The notes under the pieces: generated by a model
Told to the model about the DNA's origin: nothing
Database searches by the model: none
The model's input: the letters and a program-made list of their open reading frames with translations, nothing else
Position numbers and translations under genes: made by a program
Shown: piece by piece, positions 47,540 to 58,528 of the stretch
Layout of the letters: each line of letters opens with the position of its first letter
Numbering within the stretch: the first letter of the stretch is position 1
Origin: Malus domestica
Taxonomy: Eukaryota; Streptophyta; Magnoliopsida; Rosales; Rosaceae
Length of the DNA stretch: 64,000 nt
NCBI RefSeq assembly: GCF_042453785.1
Contig: NC_091673.1
Location: forward strand, 6,903,001-6,967,000
Reading direction: 5' to 3'

Positions 47540-49290
47540 GATCTTTTTATCGTTTCATGGTGGCGATGGTGTAATTACTCTTGCAGCCTACTCTGCTAAT
47601 CTTGTACAGATCTTCACATATGAGATCCATCTTTTTAAAGCCTTCTTTGCAGGTAATGATGAATGTTTTTCTTAAAACTAGATCTTCGGGTTGGAACTGC
47701 CGGATCTTAGCCTTTTTTTTATAGTTGGAAATGAGTTGTTGCAGGTAGGCTACGATGCAGGTGATAGTCTGCTCGCGCTTATCATCTACCAGATCTAAGC
47801 TTGTGGCCATCTCCTTAGTGTTCTGCTCAATGCTTAGTAGTAGAGCGGTGATACTAGGCTTGATGACATTGGGATGAATAATTGCTTGAGCCAAATGCCA
47901 AAGAGAAATGAGTATCACCGGTTGCTCGTCTTTTAATGGTGCGATATGCCCATAGAGATCTGGGGAGTTCGTCTAGCCATTTTCCCTTCTTGTTGGTGAG
48001 GGATTTCTTGAGGCAATTAAGGATCATCTTGTTGGATGCTTCGACCTGCCACTACCTTGATGATATCTTGGCATAGACATGTGCTGCTTGATGTCATACT
48101 TTTGGAAAAACTTCGCCACATCTTGGCCCACCATTGCCTTGAGGATATTTTGTCGATGACGATGGACTGAGGGATGCCAAATTAGCAAATGATGTTCCTC
48201 CATATGAAGTGCTCTATGTCCGTCTGAGTCATGGTCGTCTTGGGTTCTTCTTCTACCCAATTGGTGAAGTAGTCGATTGCCACGATCATCATGCATCTAC
48301 CCCTAGTAGTATGCGACATAGGTTCTACCAGGTTGATTGCCCATTGCATGAACGGCTAAGGACTCATCTGCGGATGTAACTCGCTGGCAGACAGTGCTGG
48401 TATCGGCTTGTAGCGTTGGCAACAGTCGTACTTTTATACTAACTTCTTAGCGTCTTGGTACATGATAGGTCAATCAATAGTAGCCTGCATTAAAAGCCTT
48501 CTGTGCTAAAGATCAACTTCCGGAGTGATTTCCATAAACGCATTCGTGGATTGAGCTTAGAACTTTTAAGTCATCGGGAGGCACTGGGTAGCGGAGATGT
48601 GGTCAAGTGTAGGATTTTCAGATGAGAATGCCGTTCCACAGGTAGTAGCGTGTTGCCTTGATTTGGAGCTTCCTAGACTCCAATCTTTTCGTGGGGAATG
48701 TGTCATTGACCAGGTAGTCTACGATGGAATCTTGTCAGTTTAGAGTTGTACTAACCTGTGACACATTGGCTGCTAGCTTCACCCCTATGCTTAGCTCGTA
48801 TAGATACTCTATCGGAATAGAGCGTTTGAGCTGATGGTCAAGGGTGGAGCCTAGGCCGGCTGGTGCATCCACGCGAGCGTTGTCTGCTTGTGGAACTTGA
48901 GTGAATGTGTAAGTCTGAAACGCCTCAAGCAATTTGGCTAGTGATTAGCTGTGAATCAGAATGAATTGCGAGCTTTTTCACTGCCACGTCTTTTGCCATT
49001 CGAAAGCTTGCTAGTAAGGTCTCGTATTTTGATTCGTTGTTGGATACTTTGAAACCTAGGCATCGAACCATCTGGATGACAAGGATTACGTCTACTCTTG
49101 AACCTTTATAGTTGGATGCACTGTGGACATGCAAATGCCAGAAGTCTTCATCGGGTGGAGCATGCGTGGCTAGGGCGCGCTCGGCTACCTCAGGGGAGTC
49201 GTTAGGCCACTCTGTTGCGTCATGAATGCATGGTAGAGAGCCATGGAGCTGGGGCCATGTTACACGTAGCAGAAGATGCTCCACTGCTGG
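47540..49290 (-). pseudogene. RNase H-like and integrase remnants of the Tat-like element
   Basis: Minus strand. Archaeal-type RNase H traces: GFKVSNNESKYETLLASFRM and IHSDSQLITSQI (about 48930-49280), then FTQVPQADNARVDA. Integrase traces near 48024-48296 switch frame and include NRLLHQLG-type shifted sequence and [11 protein letters not shown]. The post-integrase segment at 47547-47918 includes DLVDDKREQTI and FQPEDLVLRK. Frames are broken throughout. Confidence 0.75.
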
Positions 49291-49819
49291 TATTAAACCA
49301 CTCTAGAGTTGAATTATGAAGCAAGGGTCGGCTGGGATCATGTGACACGTTGCAGGAAGTGGTGCTGAACTGCCGATACATGTTGCTCTATGTAGAATCT
49401 TTTGGGGCACAAAGATAAAACTTACTTTCGAGTGTGTCCTTCCAATGTTTGTCTGCCCTTGGCGTGTCTTTTGGGCCGAGTTGTTGCATTCGTCAGGGTC
49501 TTACGCCTTTATCATCGCGTGTCTGGATTGGGCTGAATAGTGCGTCATGAGGATGACTACATACGTTTGAAGGCAAAACTTGAGCTTCCGGGTTATAACA
49601 ATTATCGCCAAAGTTAGCTTTTTAATTTTTAATAGCATCGAGGAAAGCTTTTGAACTGTAGAATACAGGTAGTCGGGCCCCCAACTCTTTTCGCATGATG
49701 GTAGAGCTTATTGATGCTTTAGATACCGTCAAACATGCGAATAAGTCATCCGCTGCTTCCAGTTTGGATAGTAAGAATGTGATGTCGAGTACTTCTTCAA
49801 GTTCTTGAATGTGCATTGG

Positions 49820-51600
49820 CGAGCCTCGTCCCAAAGTGCATGCTTCTTTGCCAAAGCGAAAGAGTCTGCCAAAGTTAGATCTTCTTTCATGATCAATTTT
49901 CCGAATAACAGGTGGTTTGCTTAAAGTTCTTTTTATAATGCTGCTCTAGCTATCGAGTCGTTGCATCCGACTATCTTTGCCTTCTCTGCTTTGAACCTCC
50001 TCACATAGTCGCAAAACGACTCCTTTGGGTTCTTCTTGACGTTGAACAAATGGTCGGACTTCTTTTTGATTGAGCGATAGGATGAATATTCTTTGATGAA
50101 AACCAAAGAAAGTTCGTCGAAACTCCGGATGGATTGTGGCGACAGGGTGTATAACCAATCTTGCGTCTCGCCTTGTAGAGTAGTGGCGAATATCTTGCAC
50201 ATGAGATCATCGTTGTTTCGATAGAGGATCATTGTGCTTCGGTAGTGCTTTAAGTGTCTCATCGGGTCTTCATCCCTTTTGAAAGATGTGAAATATGGCA
50301 TGCTGAACTCCCGTGGAGACTCTGCATGCTCGATCTAGTCCGTGAAGGGTGATATGCTTATGTTGGTCATGTTCCGTCATAGTGCCTCGTCGGTGACCTC
50401 ATTACGTTGGAAATTACGCAATCGCTTGGTCAAGAGTCTTTCTACTTCTTCCTTAATTTACCTTTGTTGGGTAGCAGAGCTCTCGGCTGCCCCTAGCTGT
50501 GACTTGCTGGTCTAGGCTGCTCTTCCATATGTTTGGCTCGTCTATGCGCGGATGTGGTGCGTGTGGTGTGTTCCTAGCAGTCGAGCGAATTCTTCGCAGG
50601 CTGCCTGTTGAACTTGGGCCGGATTGAGTGACTAATTCTCTCCATCTGTCGTGTTGCCTACTCCGATGTAAGGTGGATGATGCTCTTTGCGGGCTTAGCC
50701 GCGAATGAACACTTCATCTGGAAGGTTACTCATGTTGACTATCAGAGTATGACCCCAACCGTGAATGTATGCTCGTCCATGGGCCTAGTCGATAGTGCAC
50801 GCTCCTCTGCACGCTAAGATGGTAGTATACGCTATCTCGGGGGCCCAATCGGGAGTGTACATTGCCCAAATGGTTGATCGAATGGCTGTTTGTCGGGACA
50901 CTGCTGGAGAGGTTCTTTGTCTGCCCTTGTCCTACTTCGGGACACCTCGTCTTGGGTATGTTGCATCTTGGTGCACTGCAAGAGCTAGTTCACTAAGGTC
51001 GTCTGTTGTGCGAGGGTACTTGTCAACTCTATGACTTGTCGAGACAAGTGTTGTTCTCCATTTGGGTTGGAATAGCTTGGAAGGAATGCATCTCCTTGAG
51101 CAGTGGAAGTGTGGCAGACTCCGGGTGTGAGATTTGAGTTGAAAAATGTCAAATCTGCAGAAAAATATGGTGAAAATGCTCTCGGTTCGATCGGCGGTCC
51201 GAAAATTTGAAGCCGGGACGATTGAACTAATCTTGGATCGATTTGGGATGCTTGGAAGGCCATAAGAGCAAGCTGGGCCACAAGAGTGGACTGCTCAAAG
51301 TGTGATGCACAAAGGTACTCGGCTTGGGCTCGGCTTGGCAACGCGTTGAGTTCGTGTTGGTATTGGAGTGACATGACTTGGGCCATAGCCTTGAATAGCA
51401 CGGCTCGGGCCGTGGTGGTGACACCATGGACCTCACTGCGGATGGCTACCGTGGTGGCCATCGCGGTGGTTGCCATGGTGGAGCTTTGTGGTGGTGGTGC
51501 CACTCCACTTATTGTCACATTTAGCCTTGTGGATCGCCACGGTCCCATCTCTTCAATATTGGAATTTTCACTTGTTGAATTTTCTAAATTTCTAGCCATT
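49820..51600 (-). pseudogene. gag of the Tat-like element, joined to RNase H by a deletion
   Basis: The N-terminal part starts MARNLENSTSENSNIEEMGP (51599 downwards). The gag core at 49933-50301 reads FKRDEDPMRHLKHYRSTMIL and KNPKESFCDYVRRFKAEKAK. Just downstream, at 49622-49834, the frame already shows the start of the reverse-transcriptase-linked RNase H (LFACLTVSKASISSTIMRKE, LPVFYSSKAFLDA). Protease and nearly all RT, normally more than 2 kb, are gone. Confidence 0.8.
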
Positions 51601-51738
51601 GTACTTCTCTTTTACGTTTTATCAAATAATTTTTGGAAATAAAAAAAGTCTAAAAATAAGAACGTACGAAAAATCTACAAATGGATAAGAAAATAGAAAA
51701 CCTTGGATGCGAGAGTCTTCTACGAGTGTAGGACTCAA

Positions 51739-51756
51739 CTCTCAATGAAAGCACCA
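51739..51756 (-). other. Primer-binding region of the Tat-like element
   Basis: The minus strand reads TGGTGCTTTCATTGAGAG nine bases inside the 5' LTR. This form is typical of plant Tat/Ogre-group elements and fixes the element's orientation. Confidence 0.7.
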
Positions 51757-51765
51757 ATTTGTGAA

Positions 51766-52305
51766 TGCAAATTTCTTCCTCCTTGATATTGGACAAAATT
51801 GCACCTACAAAACAATTAACAACTTTGGTTAAGGCCAAAAGCCTCACGCGCCCACGATGAATTTAGAGAGAAAAGTGTTTAGAGAGTTTTTAAGAGTTTT
51901 GCAAGAGTGTTGAAACTAGGTTTTTAGAGAAAATGGGGTTCAATATATAGAGCATGGCCGGTCCGCTTTGGAGAAAAGGTGGCCGGCCCTTTGGGGTATT
52001 TTTGTGTGAGATGGGTGATTTAATTGGCAATTAATGGATTAATTAGGTAATAAATCCATTAATTAGCCAATTAACTCAATTTATATGGAATGTTTTAAAG
52101 GTTATGGAATAAATACCTTACGGAGAATATATGATGAGGATGAATGAAATAATTTTGAATTTGTTACCTATTTTGGGCACTTTTGGCTTGATTGAAGAAT
52201 GATTGTCTACTGCTCGGGTGTAGGAAATCCGGTGTGCCTCGAGGGTAATTTTGTCTTTTTTACCAAAAATCCACATATTGCCTTATGGTTATTTTTTGCT
52301 CCACA
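51766..52305 (-). repeat. 5' LTR of the Tat-like element (540 bp)
   Basis: Pairs with 43588-44170 in the same direction. In element orientation it begins TGTGGAGCAAAAAATAACC and ends GAAATTTGCA. Confidence 0.9.
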
Positions 52306-53259
52306 TGTATCAATATATGCATGAAGATCGCTGTTTTCTTGGGAGGTGGTGCATGTTGTCTTCTCCACGTTTTGTATGCAGTCCCACACCGTGTGTATTT
52401 TTAGATGCTCTGCCTTTCCATTTAACTGTTATATCTTTTAAGACAATATTTGGACGAGGGACTTTAAAATCTTAAATATGAAGTCAAGTTAGTAATAAGA
52501 ATTGAATTGCAAAATACAGATAGAATTTCACTATATATGAGTATTAAAAAGACATGCAAGAGAGAGTCATAGACCGTAATTGGAATAAATCTTTAACAAA
52601 TCTCTTATACGTACATGTTTTTGTGTGTGATTATATAATGTATATCTAATTTATTTTCTAATATATTTCTTCTTCAGTTATTTGCCTGTACGAAAGAACT
52701 GAAATTCACTGTTTATATAAATATATATTTTCTTTCTTGTTTTTTATCCATATACAATATGAAGTTTTTTTTTTCTTTTGCATAGGATATGAGTTTGTGA
52801 AAAGATGTTTACAATAAAACTTTTGTTAGGTTTCAGATGCAATCCTCATTTTGGCACATGATTAAATACACAATTGTTTTCAATCTTTTAATTGTTTACA
52901 TTAAACTTTTGTTAGGTTATTGTTTTTGTGGGTCCTCCCACACATAAATTCCCGGCTCCTCTCCTTCCTTGAACTTGAAAACTCTCGCTTAAATATAGTC
53001 CCGATGGTCACAGTAAGATAAAATCAACAACCACAATCAACTAGATTCGGTTAAGAGTAAATTTTACATTGATAATAGAAGAGACTTTGCATATGCTTAT
53101 AAGTAGTTGGACTATTTCTCATATTGCCAATTGGTTTTATGGTGGAATCTCAACTTCTTCAGATTCTAGTCAAGTCATGTACAAATTTTAATTTTTAATT
53201 TTTGAAACCAACGGCATCATTCATTAGAACAACAGGATTTGGAACAACAGGAAGTAGGA

Positions 53260-53290
<31 letters not shown>

Positions 53291-54996
53291 ACAGGAAGTA
53301 GGATTTGGAACAAGAAGTTATAGCTAGATCGGCCAATGTGACAGACATGCATGCTGTATGCTGCTGGAGAATCACATCCTGTGTCAGTTCTATGTGCATT
53401 GAAAATAAACTGATTATATATTCAATTAAATAATTAGTTGTTCTCCTTATATATATACACACACACACACGTACGGGACCATCTTCAAATGACTCCAAGA
53501 TTGTATCATCAATTTATCAACCATTCTATATGCATTTGTGGAGCACTTAGTGCAGAAGGTCAGATGCTCTACTGAAAATGTATCAATGCCATGTGTTTTT
53601 TCAAACAAACAATCCATTTGTTTGTATGACCACCAAAAATTTCCCAACTTCCTCGATTTTCCTGCAGCCAATCAGAAGTATGAGATTGATAATATCCACC
53701 TGAATTATATGGTGCTTAACATTTTCCTTCAAATTAACCAACATTCATTCAATTAGTATCCAAAAGAACAAAATTATCAGTCGAAATGACACAGCTGATA
53801 CTAAATATTATGAATGACTCGTTGTAGTATATGTACGGTTTTGTCAAAACCTCCTGCCTATGAGTGTAAATATATTAGCATTATATTAAAAAAAAAAAAA
53901 AAACTTAGCAACTAACGATTTCAATTTGTTAGTGCACCAAAACAAATAATTTTTATGAGAGTTGATCTTCAAACTCTTTTCTAACTTTACATACTTTTTA
54001 TTTATTTAATAATTAGATTAAAATAATCAAGAATCAAAGTTGAGGAAGAGTATGCTGAAAATTAAAAAATCACTCCCCCATTTCGAAATTTCAGCTCTCA
54101 AAGACCGTTAGGTAATGTATTTTTGACTGGTTAAAATATGAATGTGCCTGCAGTTGGTCTTTTTGTTTTTGTCCCAACAAACTAATTTAGAATTAAGTGA
54201 GTAAGACAACAAGGAGATAATTCAACAGCTTTCTATTCCTTTGGTTTAATTAATTTGGCTGCTTTCGAAAAGTGATTTAACTTGTAAAGCACTATCTGCC
54301 AGTTTCTTCATCGACAAATAAACTTTTTTCAACGGCACTTTCCCATGACCTACTATATTTGTTAGTCAATTAGAATATATTTCATCCACCGGTCAACCGG
54401 TATGTGGTTGCTCTCGGTACTTTTCAAGAACGGCAGTTGCCAATCTTATCTCAGAAGACTTGTTCGTCACCTCCTACGTCAAAAGTGAATTACCTAAATG
54501 AAAAATGTTCATCGTGATTCATGGTGTTCTAATAGGAAGGCGAATGGTAAGGTCCGGATAGGAGGTTTCGCAAAACTACTTATTATTGTTCCAAACAACA
54601 AAACGAAAGCATCAAAGGCGGAGTTATGGGGTCACATAATTATCGTGCAAAATTCTCATTAAGTTATTGTGAGAGAAAGTTTCTGATTGATGAAAATAGA
54701 TAGATATAAATTTTCTTTTCACATAATATTGTACTATATTAGCTGTAAACTCATTCAATTTAAGTTAATTTTGTCGCGAAGAGTGATATGGGAGGTTTTT
54801 TATGATATGAGCACGCCGATATTATGACATCCGATTTTGAGAATATGATTGTATACATAAGATTTCTTTACATAACATTATATAATATATCGTAACTGTA
54901 ACGATGTATAAGTAATATATAAACTCGTTTGGCAAATCAAAAGCCAAATTTGGTACGCATGTTGAAAGTAGTAAAGGCTAATTAGGCCAGTTTGTG
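52306..54996. other. Intergenic, AT-rich, no gene seen
   Basis: No ORF with recognisable or compositionally convincing coding sequence on either strand. Contains a poly-T run with duplicated flanks (described separately), a short AC run near 53457 and a poly-A run near 53887. Confidence 0.7.
53263..53289 (-). mobile_element. Tail-only SINE insertion (about 27 bases) between 17-base duplications
   Basis: Poly-T followed by AACAA(A) is flanked by AACAGGAAGTAGGATTT at 53246-53262 and again at 53290-53306. On the minus strand the insert is TTTGTT plus poly-A, exactly the 3' end of the SINE family seen at 37847 and 39515. Explained as an extremely 5'-truncated retro-insertion. Confidence 0.6.
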
Positions 54997-56044
54997 ACAA
55001 AACCTTCTGTTGAACCACTTCTTTGTTTGTTTGTTTTCACCATCCTTATGTGCGATCTCAATTGGACTCATGCACCATTGTGGGTGGATCGTCTCTCTTT
55101 TCATATCCATCCATATATCTATATATATACACACACACACAAATAGAGCTTTACCTCCTTTTGCCTGTCCATTCTTTCTCATCTTATTCCTCAAGGAGAA
55201 TATCAGTCCCACAGCTCTTTACCCCCAATCATTATCCGATTAAAAATTCAGAATAATATGCATACATAGATATACTACAAAACACATATATATTATAATA
55301 ATTGCCCCCAAATGATTAACCTATTAAAATTCAGAATAATAAAATGTGATCATGATAGATTTATACATATTGCAAAGGGGGCGGCAATCCAGTAGTTAAG
55401 AGCAATTTCAGTGCGTAAAGGTTCCCATCAATTGGCAATTGAATCCCCTTCATTGAATGATAACTGTCTTTAATGAACAGTAATTACATTTTACATCTCT
55501 ACCCTTAAATAAATAGTCATGGTAATAAGCAATCAATATTAATATTTTTTTATTTTATAAAATAATAAAAAAATAATTTTATTTAATTTCGGTTAAGATG
55601 TTTAACCGTCTCAATTACAAAACCTTCTGTTGAACCACTTCCTTGTTTGTTTGTTTGTTTTCACCATCCTTATGTGCGATCTCAATTGGATTCATGCACC
55701 ATATACTTGTGGGTGGATCGTCTCTCTTTTCATATCCATCCATCTATATATATATATATCCATACACAAAATGTGATCATGATAGATTTATACATATTGC
55801 AAAGGGGGCGGTAATCCAGTGATTAAGAGTAATTCCAGTGCATAAGGGCTACCTATGACAATTGGCAATTGAATCCCTCTACTGAATAATAATTGCCTTT
55901 AATGAACAGTAATTGCATTTTGCATCTCCACACCAAATTGAATAGTCATGGCAATAGGCAATAAAATATTATATTTTTTATTTTATAAAATAATAAAAAT
56001 AATTTTATTTAATTTTGGATAGGATTTTTAACCGGTCTCGTTAC
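54997..56044. repeat. Local tandem duplication that includes the left end of the Harbinger element
   Basis: The block 54997-55617 is repeated as 55618-56044. Both begin AAAACCTTCTGTTGAACCAC, share CTCAATTGGA(C/T)TCATGCACC and GATCATGATAGATTTATACA, then the transposon terminus (GAGCAATTTCAGTGC or GAGTAATTCCAGTGC) and following sequence. The second copy lacks about 200 bases (55131-55340 of copy 1). No gene lies inside. Confidence 0.88.
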
Positions 56045-56280
56045 GTTACATGTCATTATCCGAAAGTACAATTTTTGGTGGTAAATTTTGATAAGATTTT
56101 TATCCACTTTCGTCGCACCACGTATCGTTACCTTTTTAGAATCATTAAGGATAGATTTCTGATAAGATTTTTAACTAATCTCGTCGCGCCACTTGTCACA
56201 ATCTATTTAGAATCTTTGATGACAGATTTCGATAAGATTTTTTACGAATCACGGCATGCCATGTGGCATTATCTATAACC
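56010..56280. repeat. Four degenerate subterminal repeats in the Harbinger left arm
   Basis: The motif GATAAGATTTTTAAC(C/T)(G/A)(G/A)TCTCGT..C followed by a CCAC/ACATGT-like block recurs about every 65 bases (near 56027, 56091, 56162, 56230). Subterminal repeats in DNA transposons often bind transposase; here that is only a suggestion. Confidence 0.6.
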
Positions 56281-56403
56281 TAATCCTTTTTTTTTCTCCA
56301 TATAACCCACCATCCATCCTAAGAAATCACACACCAAAATCACAATCTCACAAAATCTCACAAAATCTCTATCCTTATTCATAGTTTCTTCTTCCTTCTT
56401 ACT

Positions 56404-57667
56404 ATGTCTTCTTCAAGGATGTTGTGGGAAATTGATAAGTAAGAGAAAGAATTGTTTAAGTAAGGGGAAAAATGTTCAATATCCAGGAAGGAGAAAATGA
56501 GATGGAAGAGGATGAGGATGAGGATGAGGAGCGTAGAAGGATAGATAACGAAGCAAGCAGCCAAAGAGCCTCACATTCCCGTCGAGTCATCCAAGATGTG
56601 GCTGAGATCTCCAGTCATACGCGTTCTGTAAACATTGATAGAAACAGGCAACAACGAGGTAAGGATCTCTCTTGGACGATTATTTTGACCATAACAGTGC
56701 ATTCCCTAATGCGTAATTTAGACGTCGTTTTAGAATACAACAACATTTGATCAATAAAATCATGATTGTTGTTTGCAACCATGATTCTTACTTTGTGCAA
56801 AAGAATGATGTTTTTTGTGTCATGGGTCTCATTCCTGAGCAAAAAATTAATGCCGCCTTGCAGATGCATGCATATAGAGCATCTGCGGACGAAGTGGATG
56901 AGATAACGAAGATGGGGAAATCAACCATTATTGAGTCCTTGATGAGGTTTTGCTCCGCAATTGAATCTGTCTACACCAAAAAGTACCTCCAGATACCTAC
57001 GACAATGGACTTGAAAAGGCTTATGAATAAGGGTGAGATGCAAGGTTTTCCTGGCATGATTGGAAGCGTCGACTGTATGCTCTAGACCTGGAAAAACTGT
57101 CCAAGTGCATGGCAAGGAGCTTATCGGGACAGAAAATGAGCAATAAGTATCATTTTGGAAGTGATGTCATCATTTGATATATGGATTTAACATGCTTTTT
57201 TGGGTTTTCCAAGAGCTCAAAATGACCTTAATGTCTTTGCCCAATCTTCAGTTTTCAACGAGGTGCTACAAGGAAAAACATCGAAAGTCATTTATTTGGT
57301 CAATGGACATAAGTACGACAGAACATACTACCTAGCAGACGACATTTACTCAAGGTGGACATCGTTTGTCAAAACAATACCATGTCCGTGAAGTGAAAAG
57401 GAAAAACACTTCGCAAGATGTGAAGAGGGGTGTATGAAGGATATGGAGCGTTGTTTCGGTATCCTCCAAGCTTGTTGGACGATTGTCAGGGGTGTTGCCA
57501 AATTGTTTGATTTAAAGTCGCTTCGATCCATCATGATGACGTGTATCATTCTTCACAACATGATTATGGAAGATAAGTATGATTATGATGCCATTGATGA
57601 ATTTGAGCCAGACACGATGAACAATTCTAAAACACAAATATATTGTGCTCATGATACCACCGAATAA
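56404..57667 (+). pseudogene. HARBI1/ALP1-like transposase (DDE_4, plant transposon protein), degenerate
   Basis: Starts MSSSRMLWEIDK and then stops. An acidic stretch (EMEEDEDEDEERRR) follows. Frameshifts lead to QKINAALQMHAYRASADEVD, GKSTIIESLMRFCSAIES and GEMQGFPGMIGSVDC (first catalytic Asp region). After a stop come PRAQNDLNVFAQSSVFNEVL (second Asp region), YYLADDIY, KDMERCFGILQACWTIVRG (Glu region) and SIMMTCIILHNMI. At least five stops or shifts. Functional protein unlikely. Confidence 0.9.
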
Positions 57668-58528
57668 CTCGTGCAACATGAGCCATTAGAAAGGGATGGA
57701 ATTTACAATGAAAAGCTCATTCAATGATATACTTCAGTCTAATCCTTATACTATCATAAAGCCCGGCAAAGTGACTTGATAGAGCACCTGTGGGGATTGA
57801 AACAAGCTCAAGAAAATTAAAACCAAGCTTGTGGTGGAAGAAGAATGCTCTTAGTTTGTTTGGTGTGTTTTTTAAGTTCATTTAATGTGTTTTTTTATTT
57901 GGTGTGTTTATGTTCTTTGAATAAAGATTCCCTTAGTTTAAATAAAGTACCAAATTAAATAAAGATACTCTTAGTTTAAATAAAGTATATAAAAACTTTG
58001 AGAGAAAGATTGGGATGTGGATGAAGGTATTTGAGAAAATATGAAAGTGTGGTGTAAGCTAGAAAAATAAAAATAAAAAATTAATTTTTTTTTAAAACAT
58101 TTGGATTTTTATTAATTTGTAACATTTTTTTCAAATTTTTATTAACTTAATTAATTTATACCGTTGGATTACAGAAAATTTGAAATTCAACCATTCAGAT
58201 TGTGACAAGTGGCATAACGGTAACATATCATTTTTTTTTTTATAATTTTTAAAGCTGAAAAACGTGGATCGTTGAATTGGAATCGAATTGCTCAGATTGT
58301 ACCACATCATCTAGCCATCAGGAGAGTTTTGAATTTTTTTTTTACCGTTGGAAATTGCACGGTCCAGAAAAAAGAGTCGTTGAAATCCAACAAGCGAGAA
58401 GGTGCCACGTTGCACCCAACAACGGCTACAGACAGCCTGTCGAGCGCAGGCCTTATCGCCTACAAATTCTGTCAGTGATGCGCCCCCACGCACACTTGTT
58501 AGCCACGCGCCTGATGTAAATTTTTTTA

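Larger units (their letters stand above)
43588..52305 (-). mobile_element. Tat-like Ty3/gypsy retrotransposon with antisense extra ORF and internal deletion
   Basis: 8.7-kb element on the minus strand between LTRs 51766-52305 (5') and 43588-44170 (3'). From the 5' LTR leftwards: primer-binding site, gag, a fused RNase H remnant, a second RNase H-like domain, integrase fragments, then a long region with an ORF on the opposite strand, then the 3' LTR. This order with an antisense ORF beside the 3' LTR is known for the plant Tat lineage (Ogre/Retand-type). Protease and most of RT are absent. All ORFs are interrupted, so it is non-autonomous. No clean target duplication was found at the flanks. 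Confidence 0.85.
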
